Source: UBA5436 sp050951845 | GTDB taxonomy: Bacteria; Bacillota; Clostridia; Saccharofermentanales; DTU023 | Reading direction: 5' to 3' | Assembly (NCBI GenBank): GCA_050951845.1 | Contig: JBMNJV010000001.1 | Coordinates: 1 to 64,000 of the forward strand | Length of the DNA: 64,000 nucleotides | Part shown: in pieces, positions 23,042 through 32,761 of the stretch | Layout: each line of letters starts with the position of its first letter | Position numbering within the stretch: the first letter of the stretch is position 1 | Position numbers and translations under genes: made by a program | Notes under the pieces: model-generated | What the model saw: the letters and a program-made list of their open reading frames with translations, nothing else | Database searches by the model: none | Told to the model about the DNA's origin: nothing

Positions 23042-25462
23042 TCATACAATATCTCCCTCGGTATCAGATAATTCTCGTGCAAAGACAGACAACTTACCAC
23101 GTCGGTCGATATTGAGTTTTTGATAAATAATACTAAGATGGTTACGTACTGTGCCTTCACTGATGTACAGTTTTTTCGCTATCTCGCGATTACGCATACC
23201 CTGTGCCGCCAGACGAGCAACCTCACGTTCGCGCGTTGTTAAGTCCTGTACCGGACTCCGCAATACTTCCCCCTTCTCCGTTTTTTCACGGGAGGGTGAG
23301 TGAGAATCCTCCGCAACACCATTCCACAGTATCTTGCAAATTGCATCACCCAGTTGCAAAATTCCGGACAGATGGTCAGGTTTTGCAATATCACCTGCTT
23401 CAGCCAGAAGTTTCTCACTGATTCGTTTTTTCCCCAATGCAGCATACGCAGCTGCCCGAATCAATTTATCGAATAGTAAGCTCAATAAACCCCAGCCGTC
23501 ATTCCGTTCTTTTTCATGTTCCATAATCCCAATGACTTTTGCATAGCGTGCAGTAAACATCCATCCGACAATGCGTGTATAAAATAACAAACGGTCAGCC
23601 GGATGCGGTGCCCGAAATTCGGGGCAGACCGCCGCTGCCTGTTCCGGACGACCGGATGCATAGTATTGCAGCTGAAGTGCAGATGAAATCATGTGGAAAA
23701 ATTGCTCTTTTCCGTGTTTCAGCGGAGGATTGGTCAAACTGTTCTCCAGAGACCGCATAGTTTCCTCCAGCAATGCTTCATCCTGCAGCCCAATCGCGGC
23801 ATTGCCGCGCAACATCAGCGCTCCGGCAACAATAGTATATTGTCCGTTTTGTGCCGCTCTTTGCTCTGCCTTATATGAAAAAATCAAAGCATCTTCAAAC
23901 TGAGCACGCAATAAAGCAAGTTCACCGCGATACAAAAGATCGGCGCCGCTGCCATGTCCGTCAGTCAACGTTGAGTATAGGTGAATGGCTTCTTCCAGTT
24001 CTGCAGCTATCTGATCAGCATTACCCGGCACGGTGTAAAATAAATCCAGTATTGACAGACTGCCGGACATATACGGTGAATCAGGCAGGATAATCCGGGA
24101 CACACCATTCAATAGTTCTGCAGCACATTCATATTTTTGTCTCATCTTACAGATATCCGGAAAATCCTCCAGATGACTCATCAATACTGCTTCTCCCAAC
24201 AGATGATTGTCTGCCAGCAGCTCCGCATTCTCCTGTACTTCTCGCAGAAGCTGCCGGCAGAGATTTAGTTCTTTCATTTCGAACAAAACACGGGCAAAGC
24301 ATAACATAGTAGCGGGATAGGAGTTTCTGACAGATGCCGGAACTTCCTTCAATACTTGTAAAATCAGCTTGTAGTATGCTTCATCGCCCGCAGTTTCGGG
24401 ATACAGCGCGACATGGTCAACACCCAGAATTCTTTGATAATTGGCTGCTCCCGCAAAGCAGTATAACGCTTCTTTCATTTTATGTATGGACATCAGGTAT
24501 TCACCGGCGCAGTTATAGGTTTCCGTTTTGTATTCCGGCGGGCGTTGGTCGAGAACCGTGCGAAAAAAACCGAGCATGATTTTATGAGGTTTATACAGGT
24601 GATTCACGGCATCAAAAGTGATCAATGGAGTGGAACGCAGGGTTTCGATGAAATCCACCGGTAAAGTTTCACATTTCAATACGTGGCATACTGCCTTCCG
24701 GTCAAATGAATCGAACGGTGCCAACTTGAGCATGTATTCTTTCATATCTTTGTTCATGCGGTTCCAAATCAGTTCTTCAACCAGAACCATGGTATTGTTT
24801 TCATTGATGCTTCTGCCGAACCTGGAAAACTGGTGCAAATGCAGAAAGACTGCGGCACTCCAGCCATTTGTCACGTGGAAAATACGTTCGGCTTCGTCAC
24901 CGGAGATAATAACACCCTCTTCCGCAAAAAAAGCGCGAATCTCATCCGGCATCAGGGAAAAATCTTTTGCCTCAATCAGCATGATGCTGCTGGCATCAAA
25001 TAACAGTCCGTCCCAGATATGACTGGTCAGAATTACCAGATGCAGCCATTTCTTCTGATGGTGCAGCAAAGCCGATAAGACGTTGACCGGCAGAACTGAT
25101 TGCAGATATTGAAAGCCATCAACAACCAGAATGCAATCTTCTCCGCCTTCGTTCGCAGTCATAATCCGGGAAGCAATGATACTGCTGTTTTTACCGGAGG
25201 GAAAACCCAACCCGGACAGCTTTTCCATATCGGAGGTGTTTACTATATCGAATGCCTCGCAAAACTTTGCATAACTGTTTTGCGGATTTATGTCAGCTAC
25301 ATTTACCCACAGTGTGCGCAGACCTGACCGGTTTGCAGCCTGCCGGACCAGCGAGGTCTTCCCGCTGCCTGCCGGCGCGGCAACAATAGACACCGGACAG
25401 GTGCTGATTTTTTGCACGGAATTCCTGAGCCGCGGGGTAAAATACTGCAAATACTGGAACAT
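23042..25462 (-). CDS. Large LuxR-type (LAL/MalT-like) ATPase transcription regulator, exporter operon
   Basis: An 806-residue STAND-type activator. N-terminal P-loop ATPase: Walker A APAGSGKTSLVR (29-40) and Walker B CILVVDGFQYL (about 114-124). The middle is a long helical, TPR-like sensor region. The C-terminal LuxR helix-turn-helix (about 740-795) reads LTTREREVARLAAQGMRN then EGTVRNHLSIIYQKL. The ATG overlaps the last base of the ABC gene stop (TATAATG), so it is translationally coupled to the exporter. It is immediately upstream of the peptide array and is a good candidate activator for it. The second regulator of the same build is at 32762-35293. Confidence 0.9.
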   Translation of the reverse strand: MFQYLQYFTPRLRNSVQKISTCPVSIVAAPAGSGKTSLVRQAANRSGLRTLWVNVADINPQNSYAKFCEAFDIVNTSDMEKLSGLGFPSGKNSSIIASRIMTANEGGEDCILVVDGFQYLQSVLPVNVLSALLHHQKKWLHLVILTSHIWDGLLFDASSIMLIEAKDFSLMPDEIRAFFAEEGVIISGDEAERIFHVTNGWSAAVFLHLHQFSRFGRSINENNTMVLVEELIWNRMNKDMKEYMLKLAPFDSFDRKAVCHVLKCETLPVDFIETLRSTPLITFDAVNHLYKPHKIMLGFFRTVLDQRPPEYKTETYNCAGEYLMSIHKMKEALYCFAGAANYQRILGVDHVALYPETAGDEAYYKLILQVLKEVPASVRNSYPATMLCFARVLFEMKELNLCRQLLREVQENAELLADNHLLGEAVLMSHLEDFPDICKMRQKYECAAELLNGVSRIILPDSPYMSGSLSILDLFYTVPGNADQIAAELEEAIHLYSTLTDGHGSGADLLYRGELALLRAQFEDALIFSYKAEQRAAQNGQYTIVAGALMLRGNAAIGLQDEALLEETMRSLENSLTNPPLKHGKEQFFHMISSALQLQYYASGRPEQAAAVCPEFRAPHPADRLLFYTRIVGWMFTARYAKVIGIMEHEKERNDGWGLLSLLFDKLIRAAAYAALGKKRISEKLLAEAGDIAKPDHLSGILQLGDAICKILWNGVAEDSHSPSREKTEKGEVLRSPVQDLTTREREVARLAAQGMRNREIAKKLYISEGTVRNHLSIIYQKLNIDRRGKLSVFARELSDTEGDIV

Positions 25463-27639
25463 TATATGTCCTTTCCGACACGCTGTCTGGCCACCAAGCC
25501 GGCAAAGATGCCGTTTTGTGCAATAAGTTCATCAAACGTTCCGTCTTCCGCTATCTTCCCTTTATCCAGAACTATGATGCGGTCACAATGCTGAATTGTG
25601 GAAAGACGGTGTGCGATCACAATGCGGGTACATTTCAATGAATCAAGCGCGTCTGATACTTTTTTCTGGGTGATGTTGTCCAGCGCACTGGTCGCTTCAT
25701 CCAGCATGAGAATCCGGGGATTGTTGACAACCGCACGAGCAATCATCAGCCGCTGTTTTTGACCGCCGGATATGCCGCCTCCACCTTCCGAAATAATCGT
25801 TTGCATGCCCATCGGCATGTCCCGGATGTCATCGGCAATATCTGCAAGCTCAGCAGCTTTCCAGGCATCAGCCATGGTCAGCCAGGGCGCGGACACGACA
25901 ATATTGGAAAAGATACTGCCTGCAAAGAGCTTTCCGTTTTGGATCACACAACCGATATTCTTGCGCAGAGAAATCAGGTCTACGGTAGAGATATCATTCC
26001 GATCGTAGTAAATCGCGCCTTTTTCGGGTTGTTCAAAACCCAGCAGCAGACGCAACAGGGTAGACTTGCCGCAGCCGGTTGAACCTACCACGGCGACGTA
26101 CTGTCCGGCACGGATTTTCAGAGAGAGATTATCCAGTACATAGGGCATGTCGGTTGAATAGCGGAAAGAGACATTGTTGATTTCAATGCTGCCGGAAACC
26201 CGTTCCACTATTTTTTTCCCCCGTTGTACTTCCGGTACTTCAGTCAGGATCGGTTCTACCATTTCTAAGGTCGGCTTGATCCGAGCGACGGTGGAAGCAA
26301 TGCCGGCAAGTGAAACAAACGCTCCCGATACCATGCCGTAAGCAGCAGTAAACGCTATATACTCCGCTACACTCACACCACTCTTTACTGCGGAAAAATA
26401 CAAAAAGATTGTACCGGCAAGTGAAACAAAAATACCGATCACGCTGTTTATCTTGTAATAAAACGGAGGGTTGTAATTTAATTCCGCAACCGTTTTATAG
26501 GATGCCGCCCATTGTGCAAAGGTCCTGCGTTCGGCTCCCGCAAGCTTGATTTTCTGCACAGCCGAAAACAGAGAGTAAATCATACCACCTTCAAGAGCAC
26601 TGCTTTCCATTCGTTTTTTGGCAATCCGCATCTGAACAAAAGTCGTGACCAACGACAAGACAAATGTCAATGCGGTAATCAACAGGGAGGGTCTCACCAG
26701 AGCGGGCGCGTACCGGAAAATCTGGAAAACATAGGTGATCGAAAAAACCGATGTCAGTCCAACTGACAGTACCGCGTTGCTCAGCATGGAACATAGGCTG
26801 TTGATGTTCTGGACACGGGACGCCAGTTCACCGCTGGAATATTGCCGGAAAAACGAAGTCGGCAGCGACAGCAGCCGCATCATGGAGGCCGCTTCCACCG
26901 CTATCGACAATTTGGTTTCAATCCGCGCCATCAGCATGCGATTGACGATGCTCATCAGCAACCGGGCTACAGTCGTTCCTACAAGCAATACTGTTGCCGC
27001 CAGCAGAAGACTGGGCAGTCCGCTGTCTAAAACCTTGGAGAAAATAATCATATTCGCGTACGGAAGCGTTAAGCCGACCAGCGTGACAGCCAAGTTCGCA
27101 AGCACGATCCAGAAAAAATCCGCAAAATGCAGCGTCTGCAGCATGTACAAAGCCAGATCCTTCAAGCCGAGCTTTTTCAACGGCAGCGGTTTATAAAAGC
27201 AAATGGCATCGGCAGTCATCAGAGCAACATTACGGGAGGTAACTTTTACCTTCTTTCCCTGTGTTTTATCAAAAAAAGTATATCCGCCTAAGCTGCCGGG
27301 CAGCAGGACGGCCATAGATCCATCCGTGGTCTGTACTAACATTACGCCGATCGCTTCTTTCTGCCAGTCTTTTTCCAGCCGCACTACCCGCCTCATAATT
27401 CCGGTCGGGCGAAGCATGTAATCCAGCTGATCGTTGAAGTCAGTAATGCCGTCCGGCAGTTCTTCCGGTTCAGCACCGAAGTAACGACAGATTTCAGCCA
27501 CCGCACTACGGGTAACTGCCTCTTCATCAGTGAAAACCTGCCGGCCGGTAACCACACCCGCCAGGTCGAGAAATGCCCGGTGAAACTGGTCTCGGTCCGC
27601 CTTGGCACGCTGTCTCAGTTGTTCGTCAACCCAACCCAT
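25462..27639 (-). CDS. NHLM-type ABC transporter, permease/ATP-binding subunit without peptidase
   Basis: A 725-residue half-transporter of the inner membrane. The first about 150 residues form a non-catalytic N-terminal domain (FFDKTQGKKVKVTSRN at its end) typical of the second ABC subunit of NHLM bacteriocin systems, in place of a C39 peptidase. Six membrane helices follow (about 165-435), then the ATPase: Walker A GSTGCGKST, Q-loop VIQNGKLF, signature ISGGQKQRL, Walker B ILMLDEATSALD, switch IAHRLSTI. It likely pairs with the 27657-29813 subunit to export the array peptides. It ends at the start of the LuxR-type gene. Confidence 0.92.
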   Translation of the reverse strand: MGWVDEQLRQRAKADRDQFHRAFLDLAGVVTGRQVFTDEEAVTRSAVAEICRYFGAEPEELPDGITDFNDQLDYMLRPTGIMRRVVRLEKDWQKEAIGVMLVQTTDGSMAVLLPGSLGGYTFFDKTQGKKVKVTSRNVALMTADAICFYKPLPLKKLGLKDLALYMLQTLHFADFFWIVLANLAVTLVGLTLPYANMIIFSKVLDSGLPSLLLAATVLLVGTTVARLLMSIVNRMLMARIETKLSIAVEAASMMRLLSLPTSFFRQYSSGELASRVQNINSLCSMLSNAVLSVGLTSVFSITYVFQIFRYAPALVRPSLLITALTFVLSLVTTFVQMRIAKKRMESSALEGGMIYSLFSAVQKIKLAGAERRTFAQWAASYKTVAELNYNPPFYYKINSVIGIFVSLAGTIFLYFSAVKSGVSVAEYIAFTAAYGMVSGAFVSLAGIASTVARIKPTLEMVEPILTEVPEVQRGKKIVERVSGSIEINNVSFRYSTDMPYVLDNLSLKIRAGQYVAVVGSTGCGKSTLLRLLLGFEQPEKGAIYYDRNDISTVDLISLRKNIGCVIQNGKLFAGSIFSNIVVSAPWLTMADAWKAAELADIADDIRDMPMGMQTIISEGGGGISGGQKQRLMIARAVVNNPRILMLDEATSALDNITQKKVSDALDSLKCTRIVIAHRLSTIQHCDRIIVLDKGKIAEDGTFDELIAQNGIFAGLVARQRVGKDI

Positions 27640-27656
27640 CGTTCTTAGTCCCCCTA

Positions 27657-29813
27657 TTACTCATTTGTCACCAGCTGAGTATACAATCCGCCCCGCTCCA
27701 TCAGCTCGGGATGGGTGCCCCGCTCAACCACCATGCCTTTGTCCAAAACAATAATTTCGTCACTGTCACGGATGGTCGAAAGCCGGTGAGCTATAACAAT
27801 GCAGGTAATGCCCCGGTCAGTGATCGACTTGACCAAATTGAATTCGGTTTTGGCATCCAGTGCACTGGTTGCCTCATCCAGGATGATAATGGTGGGATCG
27901 GCAGCCAGTACGCGGGCGATCTCCATACGTTGGCACTGTCCGCCGGAAAAATTACGTCCTCCTTCGGAAACAATATTCCTGTATCCGTCAGTACGCTGCA
28001 TAATATCCTCATGTAGCTGCGCATCCCTGGCAGCCAGGATCACCTCAAAGTTTTCTATGGAGGTATCCCACATTTTGATATTATTTGCGATGGTGTCGTG
28101 ATACAAAACGATTTCCTGGTCAACCACCGCAATAGAGCCGGTTAATACCCCCCGCGGTATCTCAGCCCGAGTTTTGCCGTCAAACAAAATCTCACCGCTC
28201 CAGGGCTCATACAGCCCGGAAATCAATTTCGACAACGTGGATTTGCCGCAACCGGAAGATCCGACAAAAGCAATCCTGCTGCCCGGCTTGATGTGCATGC
28301 TGAAATCTCTGATCAACGGGCTGCCCAGGCGGGAGTAGCCAAACGAGATGTTTTTGAGTTCAATGTCACCGGTAAGCTTTGCCAGGGTCATATCGTCGAC
28401 AACTTCATCTTCTTCCGGCACATCGGTTTCATAGTTCAGCACATCTGCAACCCGCTCCATATCGGTACGCATCTCCTGCAGTCCCTGCCCGGCACTGATC
28501 AATTGATCGGCGGGAGCAACAACTGATGCCAGAAACCCCTGGAAAGCCATGAGCATACCGACAGTGAACTGGCCCTGCATCACCATGAATACCCCGAGAA
28601 CTAAAATGGTTATATCTGCCAGAGAGGCTATCAACCCGGGCAAAGACCCGAGATACATATTCAGCTTGGTGAATTTAACTTTTTGTGTGTTGACCGATGC
28701 CTGATATCCCGACCATTGTTCAAAATAACCGTTTTCCGCACCACTGGATTTTATAGTTTCGATCATTTCGATACCGGACACAGTGGAGGAAGAAAGTTTT
28801 CCGGAGTCACGGTTCATCACACGTGTGATATTGACCCGTTTGGCAGAAATCAGGCTGGCAGCGAACACTTTTACCAGCAGGCTGAATATGCCTACCAGGG
28901 AGAGAATCCAGTTATACCGGATCATAATCACCAGGTAAAAAATCAACATACCGAACTGTAACACCAACGGAGCAAACGTATTGACCAAAGTACCGGTTAT
29001 ACCTTCATTAGTGCCGGCACGATTGATCACATCCCCCACTGAACGCTGGGAGAAAAACTCGACCGGCAGGCGCAGCACATGCCACACATACCGGGAATTG
29101 GCTTCAATGGCCATCTTACCTTCCAGTTTCAACCGGTGGGTCACCTCTATAAACGACACCACGATTTGGATCAAAGCGACTATTGACATCAAAACCACAA
29201 ACGGAATCAGCCATTCGGGGTTTTTGCGAGTCAGCAGACGATCCAGAAAAACACGTGAAAAAACCGGATTGATGATACTGATCAGCGCAGTCAACAAAGT
29301 GGTTATAAAAATAAAAACAACTGCACCCTTGCTGTTTTTTAAACGCTCTTTCGCATATCTGATCATACTTTCAGGTCTGCCTCCGGACACAAATTCTTCT
29401 CCCGGTTCGAGTCCGATCAGCGCTCCGGTAAACGAACGATCAAATTCCTCGGCACTTACCTCTACCACACCTCGCGCAGGATCATTGATCACAGCTTTAT
29501 TCTTTTTAAAGCCGTTCAAAACGACAAAGTGATTGAAATTCCAATGAATAATGCAGGGAAAAACATCGATGCCTCGCAGTTGCCGCGGTTCAGCTTTGAG
29601 CAGTTTCGCATTCATACCGTAATTGCGCGATGCCATCAGCAGATCGGCGGCATTTGTACCGTCCCGCGAAACTCCGCTGTCTCTGCGCACCTGTTCTAAA
29701 GGCAACCATTTACCATAGTAAGCCAGCACCATTGCAATACAGGCAGCACCACATTCAAGCGCCTCCATTTGCATAATGACCGGTACCTTTTTAACTTTGA
29801 CTTTTGTTTTCAT
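27657..29813 (-). CDS. NHLM-type peptidase-containing ABC transporter (C39 protease, permease, ATPase)
   Basis: Cuts double-glycine leaders and exports the cores. N-terminal C39 peptidase: catalytic Cys in MEALECGAACIAMVLAYYG, His in WNFNHFVVLNGF and Asp in INDPARG, all intact. Six membrane helices follow, then the ATPase: Walker A GSSGCGKST, signature FSGGQCQRMEI, Walker B TIIILDEATSALD, switch IAHRLSTI. The start is set at 29813 (MKTKVKVKKVPVIMQ, 718 residues) since GGAG lies 6 nt before it; an in-frame ATG four codons upstream overlaps that site. The gene follows the HlyD-like gene almost without gap. The leaders encoded at 21-23 kb, ending AGG, fit its peptidase. Confidence 0.94.
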   Translation of the reverse strand: MKTKVKVKKVPVIMQMEALECGAACIAMVLAYYGKWLPLEQVRRDSGVSRDGTNAADLLMASRNYGMNAKLLKAEPRQLRGIDVFPCIIHWNFNHFVVLNGFKKNKAVINDPARGVVEVSAEEFDRSFTGALIGLEPGEEFVSGGRPESMIRYAKERLKNSKGAVVFIFITTLLTALISIINPVFSRVFLDRLLTRKNPEWLIPFVVLMSIVALIQIVVSFIEVTHRLKLEGKMAIEANSRYVWHVLRLPVEFFSQRSVGDVINRAGTNEGITGTLVNTFAPLVLQFGMLIFYLVIMIRYNWILSLVGIFSLLVKVFAASLISAKRVNITRVMNRDSGKLSSSTVSGIEMIETIKSSGAENGYFEQWSGYQASVNTQKVKFTKLNMYLGSLPGLIASLADITILVLGVFMVMQGQFTVGMLMAFQGFLASVVAPADQLISAGQGLQEMRTDMERVADVLNYETDVPEEDEVVDDMTLAKLTGDIELKNISFGYSRLGSPLIRDFSMHIKPGSRIAFVGSSGCGKSTLSKLISGLYEPWSGEILFDGKTRAEIPRGVLTGSIAVVDQEIVLYHDTIANNIKMWDTSIENFEVILAARDAQLHEDIMQRTDGYRNIVSEGGRNFSGGQCQRMEIARVLAADPTIIILDEATSALDAKTEFNLVKSITDRGITCIVIAHRLSTIRDSDEIIVLDKGMVVERGTHPELMERGGLYTQLVTNE

Positions 29814-29828
29814 AAGCATCTCCATTTA

Positions 29829-30317
29829 TCAGTTGGTCAAAAAACTGATCGGATTGGTCTTTTCGGATATAATTGAAATGTCACTGATCCCGTCAGGTGC
29901 GGCGATTCCGGCAGGTTCCAGCGTGACTTCTATGTTCCAGTCAGCCAGAGATAACAGACTGCGAGTATAGTCATTTTCCAGTGCAGCTTCCGCTTCCTCT
30001 TTTGAAAGGGGTTCGCTGCCGACCGAAGATACAATGTATGCGATCTGATTGATGGTAGCCGTGTCTCCGACATCCAACCCCTTAACTTCGTCCGGTGAGA
30101 CATAACATACTGCCTTACCTCCGGTCACCACCCCTTTAGCTGTAACAGTGGTAGGAATTTCACCGAAAATTCCCCAGACCAGAAACGAAATCAGTAACAG
30201 GGCAGCGGCAGCCAGCGTCAACCAGATGCCGGGATTCGATACCCGCAGATAATCTTCCATTTGCTCGGGCGATGAAAGCCGATCGGTGCTGGATTTACGA
30301 AATACAGACTTTCCCAT
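29829..30317 (-). CDS. Short HlyD-like NHLM secretion protein
   Basis: A 162-residue single-pass membrane protein, probably the adaptor of the exporter. The N-terminal cytosolic segment (SPEQMEDYLRVSNPGIWL) and membrane helix (about 34-52) match NHLM-type HlyD proteins. The outside part begins GEIPTTVTAKGVVTGGKAV, one half of a lipoyl/barrel domain, and resumes with DVGDTATINQIAYIVSSVG. It lacks the long coiled coil and is shorter than the family norm as I know it. Start at 30317 behind GGAGAAGAC. A broken relative of its N-terminus lies at 20594-20683. Confidence 0.8.
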   Translation of the reverse strand: MGKSVFRKSSTDRLSSPEQMEDYLRVSNPGIWLTLAAAALLLISFLVWGIFGEIPTTVTAKGVVTGGKAVCYVSPDEVKGLDVGDTATINQIAYIVSSVGSEPLSKEEAEAALENDYTRSLLSLADWNIEVTLEPAGIAAPDGISDISIISEKTNPISFLTN

Positions 30318-30386
30318 ATGTCTTCTCCTATCATTTCTTGATGTTCTGTTAACCGGAAAATCAACTTCTGAGAACAGAACTTCGTT

Positions 30387-30644
30387 TTAATATGCTTCTC
30401 CGAGCACCATTTTCATGATTTCTCCAAATCCCAACTCCGCCACCGCCATTCCGTCTTTGTACCAGCGGACGAAGTTTCCGTCCGTATCTACACTTGCAAA
30501 GATAACGGGATTAGAGAGAACGCCGAAGCGATATGCGACAAATTTTGGCTTCATATCCAAGGTAACCGAGTTTCCGTTGCCGAAACGCACCAGCAGAACA
30601 CCGTCTTCCAGAGCTTTTGCCTCTAAAATCGGTTCTCCTTTCAT
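30387..30644 (-). CDS. Small protein, DUF2442-like, first gene of exporter operon
   Basis: An 85-residue soluble protein. The pattern LLVRFGNGNSVTLDMKP followed by a ..D..GNFVRWYKDGMAV.. segment resembles DUF2442, a small beta-rich family of unknown role often found as a regulator or partner protein. A strong AAGGAGGTCGCGAAA site precedes ATG 30644. It lies 69 nt upstream of the HlyD-like gene and just below the shared dyad promoter (30696-30740). A role in the secretion system is only inferred from place. Confidence 0.7.
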   Translation of the reverse strand: MKGEPILEAKALEDGVLLVRFGNGNSVTLDMKPKFVAYRFGVLSNPVIFASVDTDGNFVRWYKDGMAVAELGFGEIMKMVLGEAY

Positions 30645-30695
30645 TTTCGCGACCTCCTTGATAACAGATCTTATCTATTCTAAGATTTTGATTTA

Positions 30696-30740
30696 ATTTT
30701 AACTTGAAACAGTTATTTTGTAGTGTGAGTATTTGTCACT
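30696..30740 (-). promoter_or_regulatory. Activator-type promoter of the exporter operon (shared dyad)
   Basis: Read leftward: dyad AGTGACAAATACTCACACT (30722-30740), a 20-bp spacer, then TAAAAT (30696-30701). The same arrangement is in front of the partner-switching operon at 40315-40359. The dyad centre falls at about -42 from the predicted start, the class II activator position, and there is no -35 box. Similarity extends further upstream, including TCTCAAAATCTRC. Confidence 0.65.
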
Positions 30741-30802
30741 ATTTTTTGTTTTTTTGCAGATTTTGAGAGCTTATTCAAGTCATCTAAATGTAAATGCTCC
30801 GG

Positions 30803-32669
30803 ATCGAGTAGGAGGCTAGCCATTAATTGACTAGCCGACCTCTCACACCACCCGGCATGCGGTTCCGCACCGGGCGGTTCTAAACTTTACTTCTTACTTC
30901 TGCATAACAAGCAGTCAAAGATAAGTACCCCGCTTTATCAAAATAATGGTTCGGGATTGCGATGTTCATCCACCCGGAACCCGCTACATACCAGTATTTA
31001 TTTCTGGTATTTGCCATCATCCAAGCGGTCTTTTCATCTAGTGCTGTTTTCTTGAGGTTGTTAAACTTTGTGCTTATCTTCTTCCATCTCTTCCATATCA
31101 CCATGCGAAGACGACGACGTAACCAACCTTCTAATTCTTCCAGTTTCTTCTTCATATTAGATAACTTAAAATAGTTTACCCAACCACGAATCAATGAGTT
31201 TAGCCTTGATTTTCGTTCCTGTATTCCTATTCCATTACTACGACCCGTTAGCTTCCTAAGTTTTTCTTTCAATTTCTTGAAACTTTTCTTTGATGTGCAT
31301 AACTTCACGCCTTCCTTGTCTTGGTAAAATCCATGACCCAGGAAGTCCGTGTGGGTTATATAGGCTACCTTTGTTTTCTCTCGATTTACTTTCAGGAATA
31401 ACTTTTCTTCCAGAAATCCACTTATGCTTTTCAGCACTCGCTCCGCTGCTCGTTTGCTTTTACAGTATATTCTTATATCGTCTGCATAACGGACGAAACA
31501 GTGTCCTCTGGATTCTAGTAATTGGTCACATTCGTTTAACATTACATTACCTAGGAGTGGGCTTAGAGGACCACCTTGTGGAGCTCCTTGGGTACTTGTT
31601 TCAAACATTCCGTTTATCATTATCCCTGCTCTTAAGTATTTGTGGATTAGCGAAATGACTCTTCCATCCTTGATTGTGTTCGAGAGTACTTGCACTAGTT
31701 TACTTTGGTTTATCGTGTCAAAGAATTTCTCCAAATCTATGTCTACTACCCATAGATAGCCCTTATTGGCATAGTCTATACTTTGTTCCAATGCCATATG
31801 GGCACTTCTGTTGGGTCGAAAGCCATAACTTTTATCCGAGAATTGTTCTTCGTAAATAGGACTTACAATCTGACAAATTGCCTGTTGTATCATCCTATCT
31901 ATAACACTTGGTATTCCTAGTTTTCTCGTTTTACCTTTGTCTTTGGATATCTCTACCCGTTTTACTGCTTGTGGGCGATATTTTCCGTCCAGAAGGCGTT
32001 GTCGTAATTCTTCGCCGTGTTCTTCATACCATGGTTCTAATTCGTCCACAGTCATTTTATCTACACCACTTGAACCTTTATTTGCTTTTACATGTTTTAA
32101 TGCCGATGCAAAATTTTCAGGCTCTAGAATTTTCTCCAGCATACCTTCTTGCTCCGTTCTGTTGGTACTGTCTGTTTCATTCATCTTCTGTGAAACTCCC
32201 ACTCCTGCTTGCTCTTCCCGTTCCGCGGTATCCATCCGCAGGTAGTCCCATATGCTGAGTTGTCTGGGATTATTTTCACTTACAGTAAATTCCATTGACC
32301 CATACCTCGTTTAGTTCGGTCCTTCATTCGTTTCCTAATTACTATGACCTCTGCTGATTTCTTGCTATTCGTTGTTACTACGGATTGCTCCGCTAGCAAG
32401 ACCTCCCCAAATAAGATTTATGACTTTCCTCTTTATCACTGCCAAATCTACCGACTTCAGTTCCGTGCAGTATTGGGCTTTAGTGTGTTTGGGCACCTTA
32501 CCCACCTCATCGGCCTTATATTTGGTTTCTGTTCGTCAGTGCAAGATTTTGCTTTCGGCTTCCTTCAGATTCCACCTCACGATGGACACCCTTGCCTTCC
32601 GCTAATACTTCCTACTGCCAGGCGTATAGAGGACTTTCACCTCCCAGTCATAAACCATGTCGGGCGTAC
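30803..32669 (-). mobile_element. Group II intron, probably bacterial class C
   Basis: Leftward RNA runs from about 32669 (GTACGCCCGACATGG, then GGGAGGTGAAAGTCC, a group II 5' domain) to about 30803. The 3' end shows a domain V-like hairpin GAACCGCCCGGTGCGGAACC with GGGTGGTGTGAGAGG, a domain VI stem GGCTAGTCAATTAATGGCTAGCC, and the end CCTACTCGAT. The encoded maturase lacks an endonuclease domain. The element lies directly after the T-run of the terminator at 32671-32705, the preferred target of class C introns. The exact 5' boundary is uncertain by a base or two, and the usual GTGYG start is GTACG here. Confidence 0.85.
30880..32295 (-). CDS. ltrA: Group II intron reverse transcriptase/maturase
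   Basis: A 471-residue intron-encoded protein aiding splicing and retromobility. Reverse transcriptase blocks are visible: KGSSGVDKMTVDELE, RKLGIPSVIDRMIQQAI, YGFRPNRSAHMAL, DIDLEKFFDTINQ, GAPQGGPLSPLLGN and the catalytic CFVRYADDIRIYCKS. A GIIM maturase domain follows with RRLRMVIWKRWKK and NTRNKYWYVAGS. There is no HNH endonuclease, as in class C introns. It looks intact. The start at 32295 may not be exact; the conserved part begins near residue 50. Confidence 0.93.
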   Translation of the reverse strand: MEFTVSENNPRQLSIWDYLRMDTAEREEQAGVGVSQKMNETDSTNRTEQEGMLEKILEPENFASALKHVKANKGSSGVDKMTVDELEPWYEEHGEELRQRLLDGKYRPQAVKRVEISKDKGKTRKLGIPSVIDRMIQQAICQIVSPIYEEQFSDKSYGFRPNRSAHMALEQSIDYANKGYLWVVDIDLEKFFDTINQSKLVQVLSNTIKDGRVISLIHKYLRAGIMINGMFETSTQGAPQGGPLSPLLGNVMLNECDQLLESRGHCFVRYADDIRIYCKSKRAAERVLKSISGFLEEKLFLKVNREKTKVAYITHTDFLGHGFYQDKEGVKLCTSKKSFKKLKEKLRKLTGRSNGIGIQERKSRLNSLIRGWVNYFKLSNMKKKLEELEGWLRRRLRMVIWKRWKKISTKFNNLKKTALDEKTAWMMANTRNKYWYVAGSGWMNIAIPNHYFDKAGYLSLTACYAEVRSKV

Positions 32670-32670
32670 C

Positions 32671-32705
32671 AAAAAAATACTCCGATACATTTCCTGTATC
32701 GGAGT
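32671..32705 (-). terminator. Strong rho-independent terminator of the upstream LuxR-type gene, and intron target
   Basis: ACTCCGATACA (32679-32689) pairs with TGTATCGGAGT (32695-32705), 5-nt loop. Read leftward it is followed by A then seven Ts, then the intron. It is 57 bp beyond the stop codon of the 32762-35293 gene. Confidence 0.93.
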
Positions 32706-32761
32706 TTATTCGCGATCATCTGCCGTTTCTTAAATCTGTTTATCTTCTATTACTGCGGTTT

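Noticed and set aside
22849..23160. Leftward 103-codon open frame over the 12-bp repeats
   Set aside because: It runs out of the 3' end of the LuxR-type gene in another frame and translates the direct repeats (YDKTYDKT); no ribosome site or family.
31290..31658. Rightward open frames within the intron
   Set aside because: They oppose the reverse transcriptase gene, which has all catalytic blocks; the same applies to 32344-32733 over the intron RNA domains.
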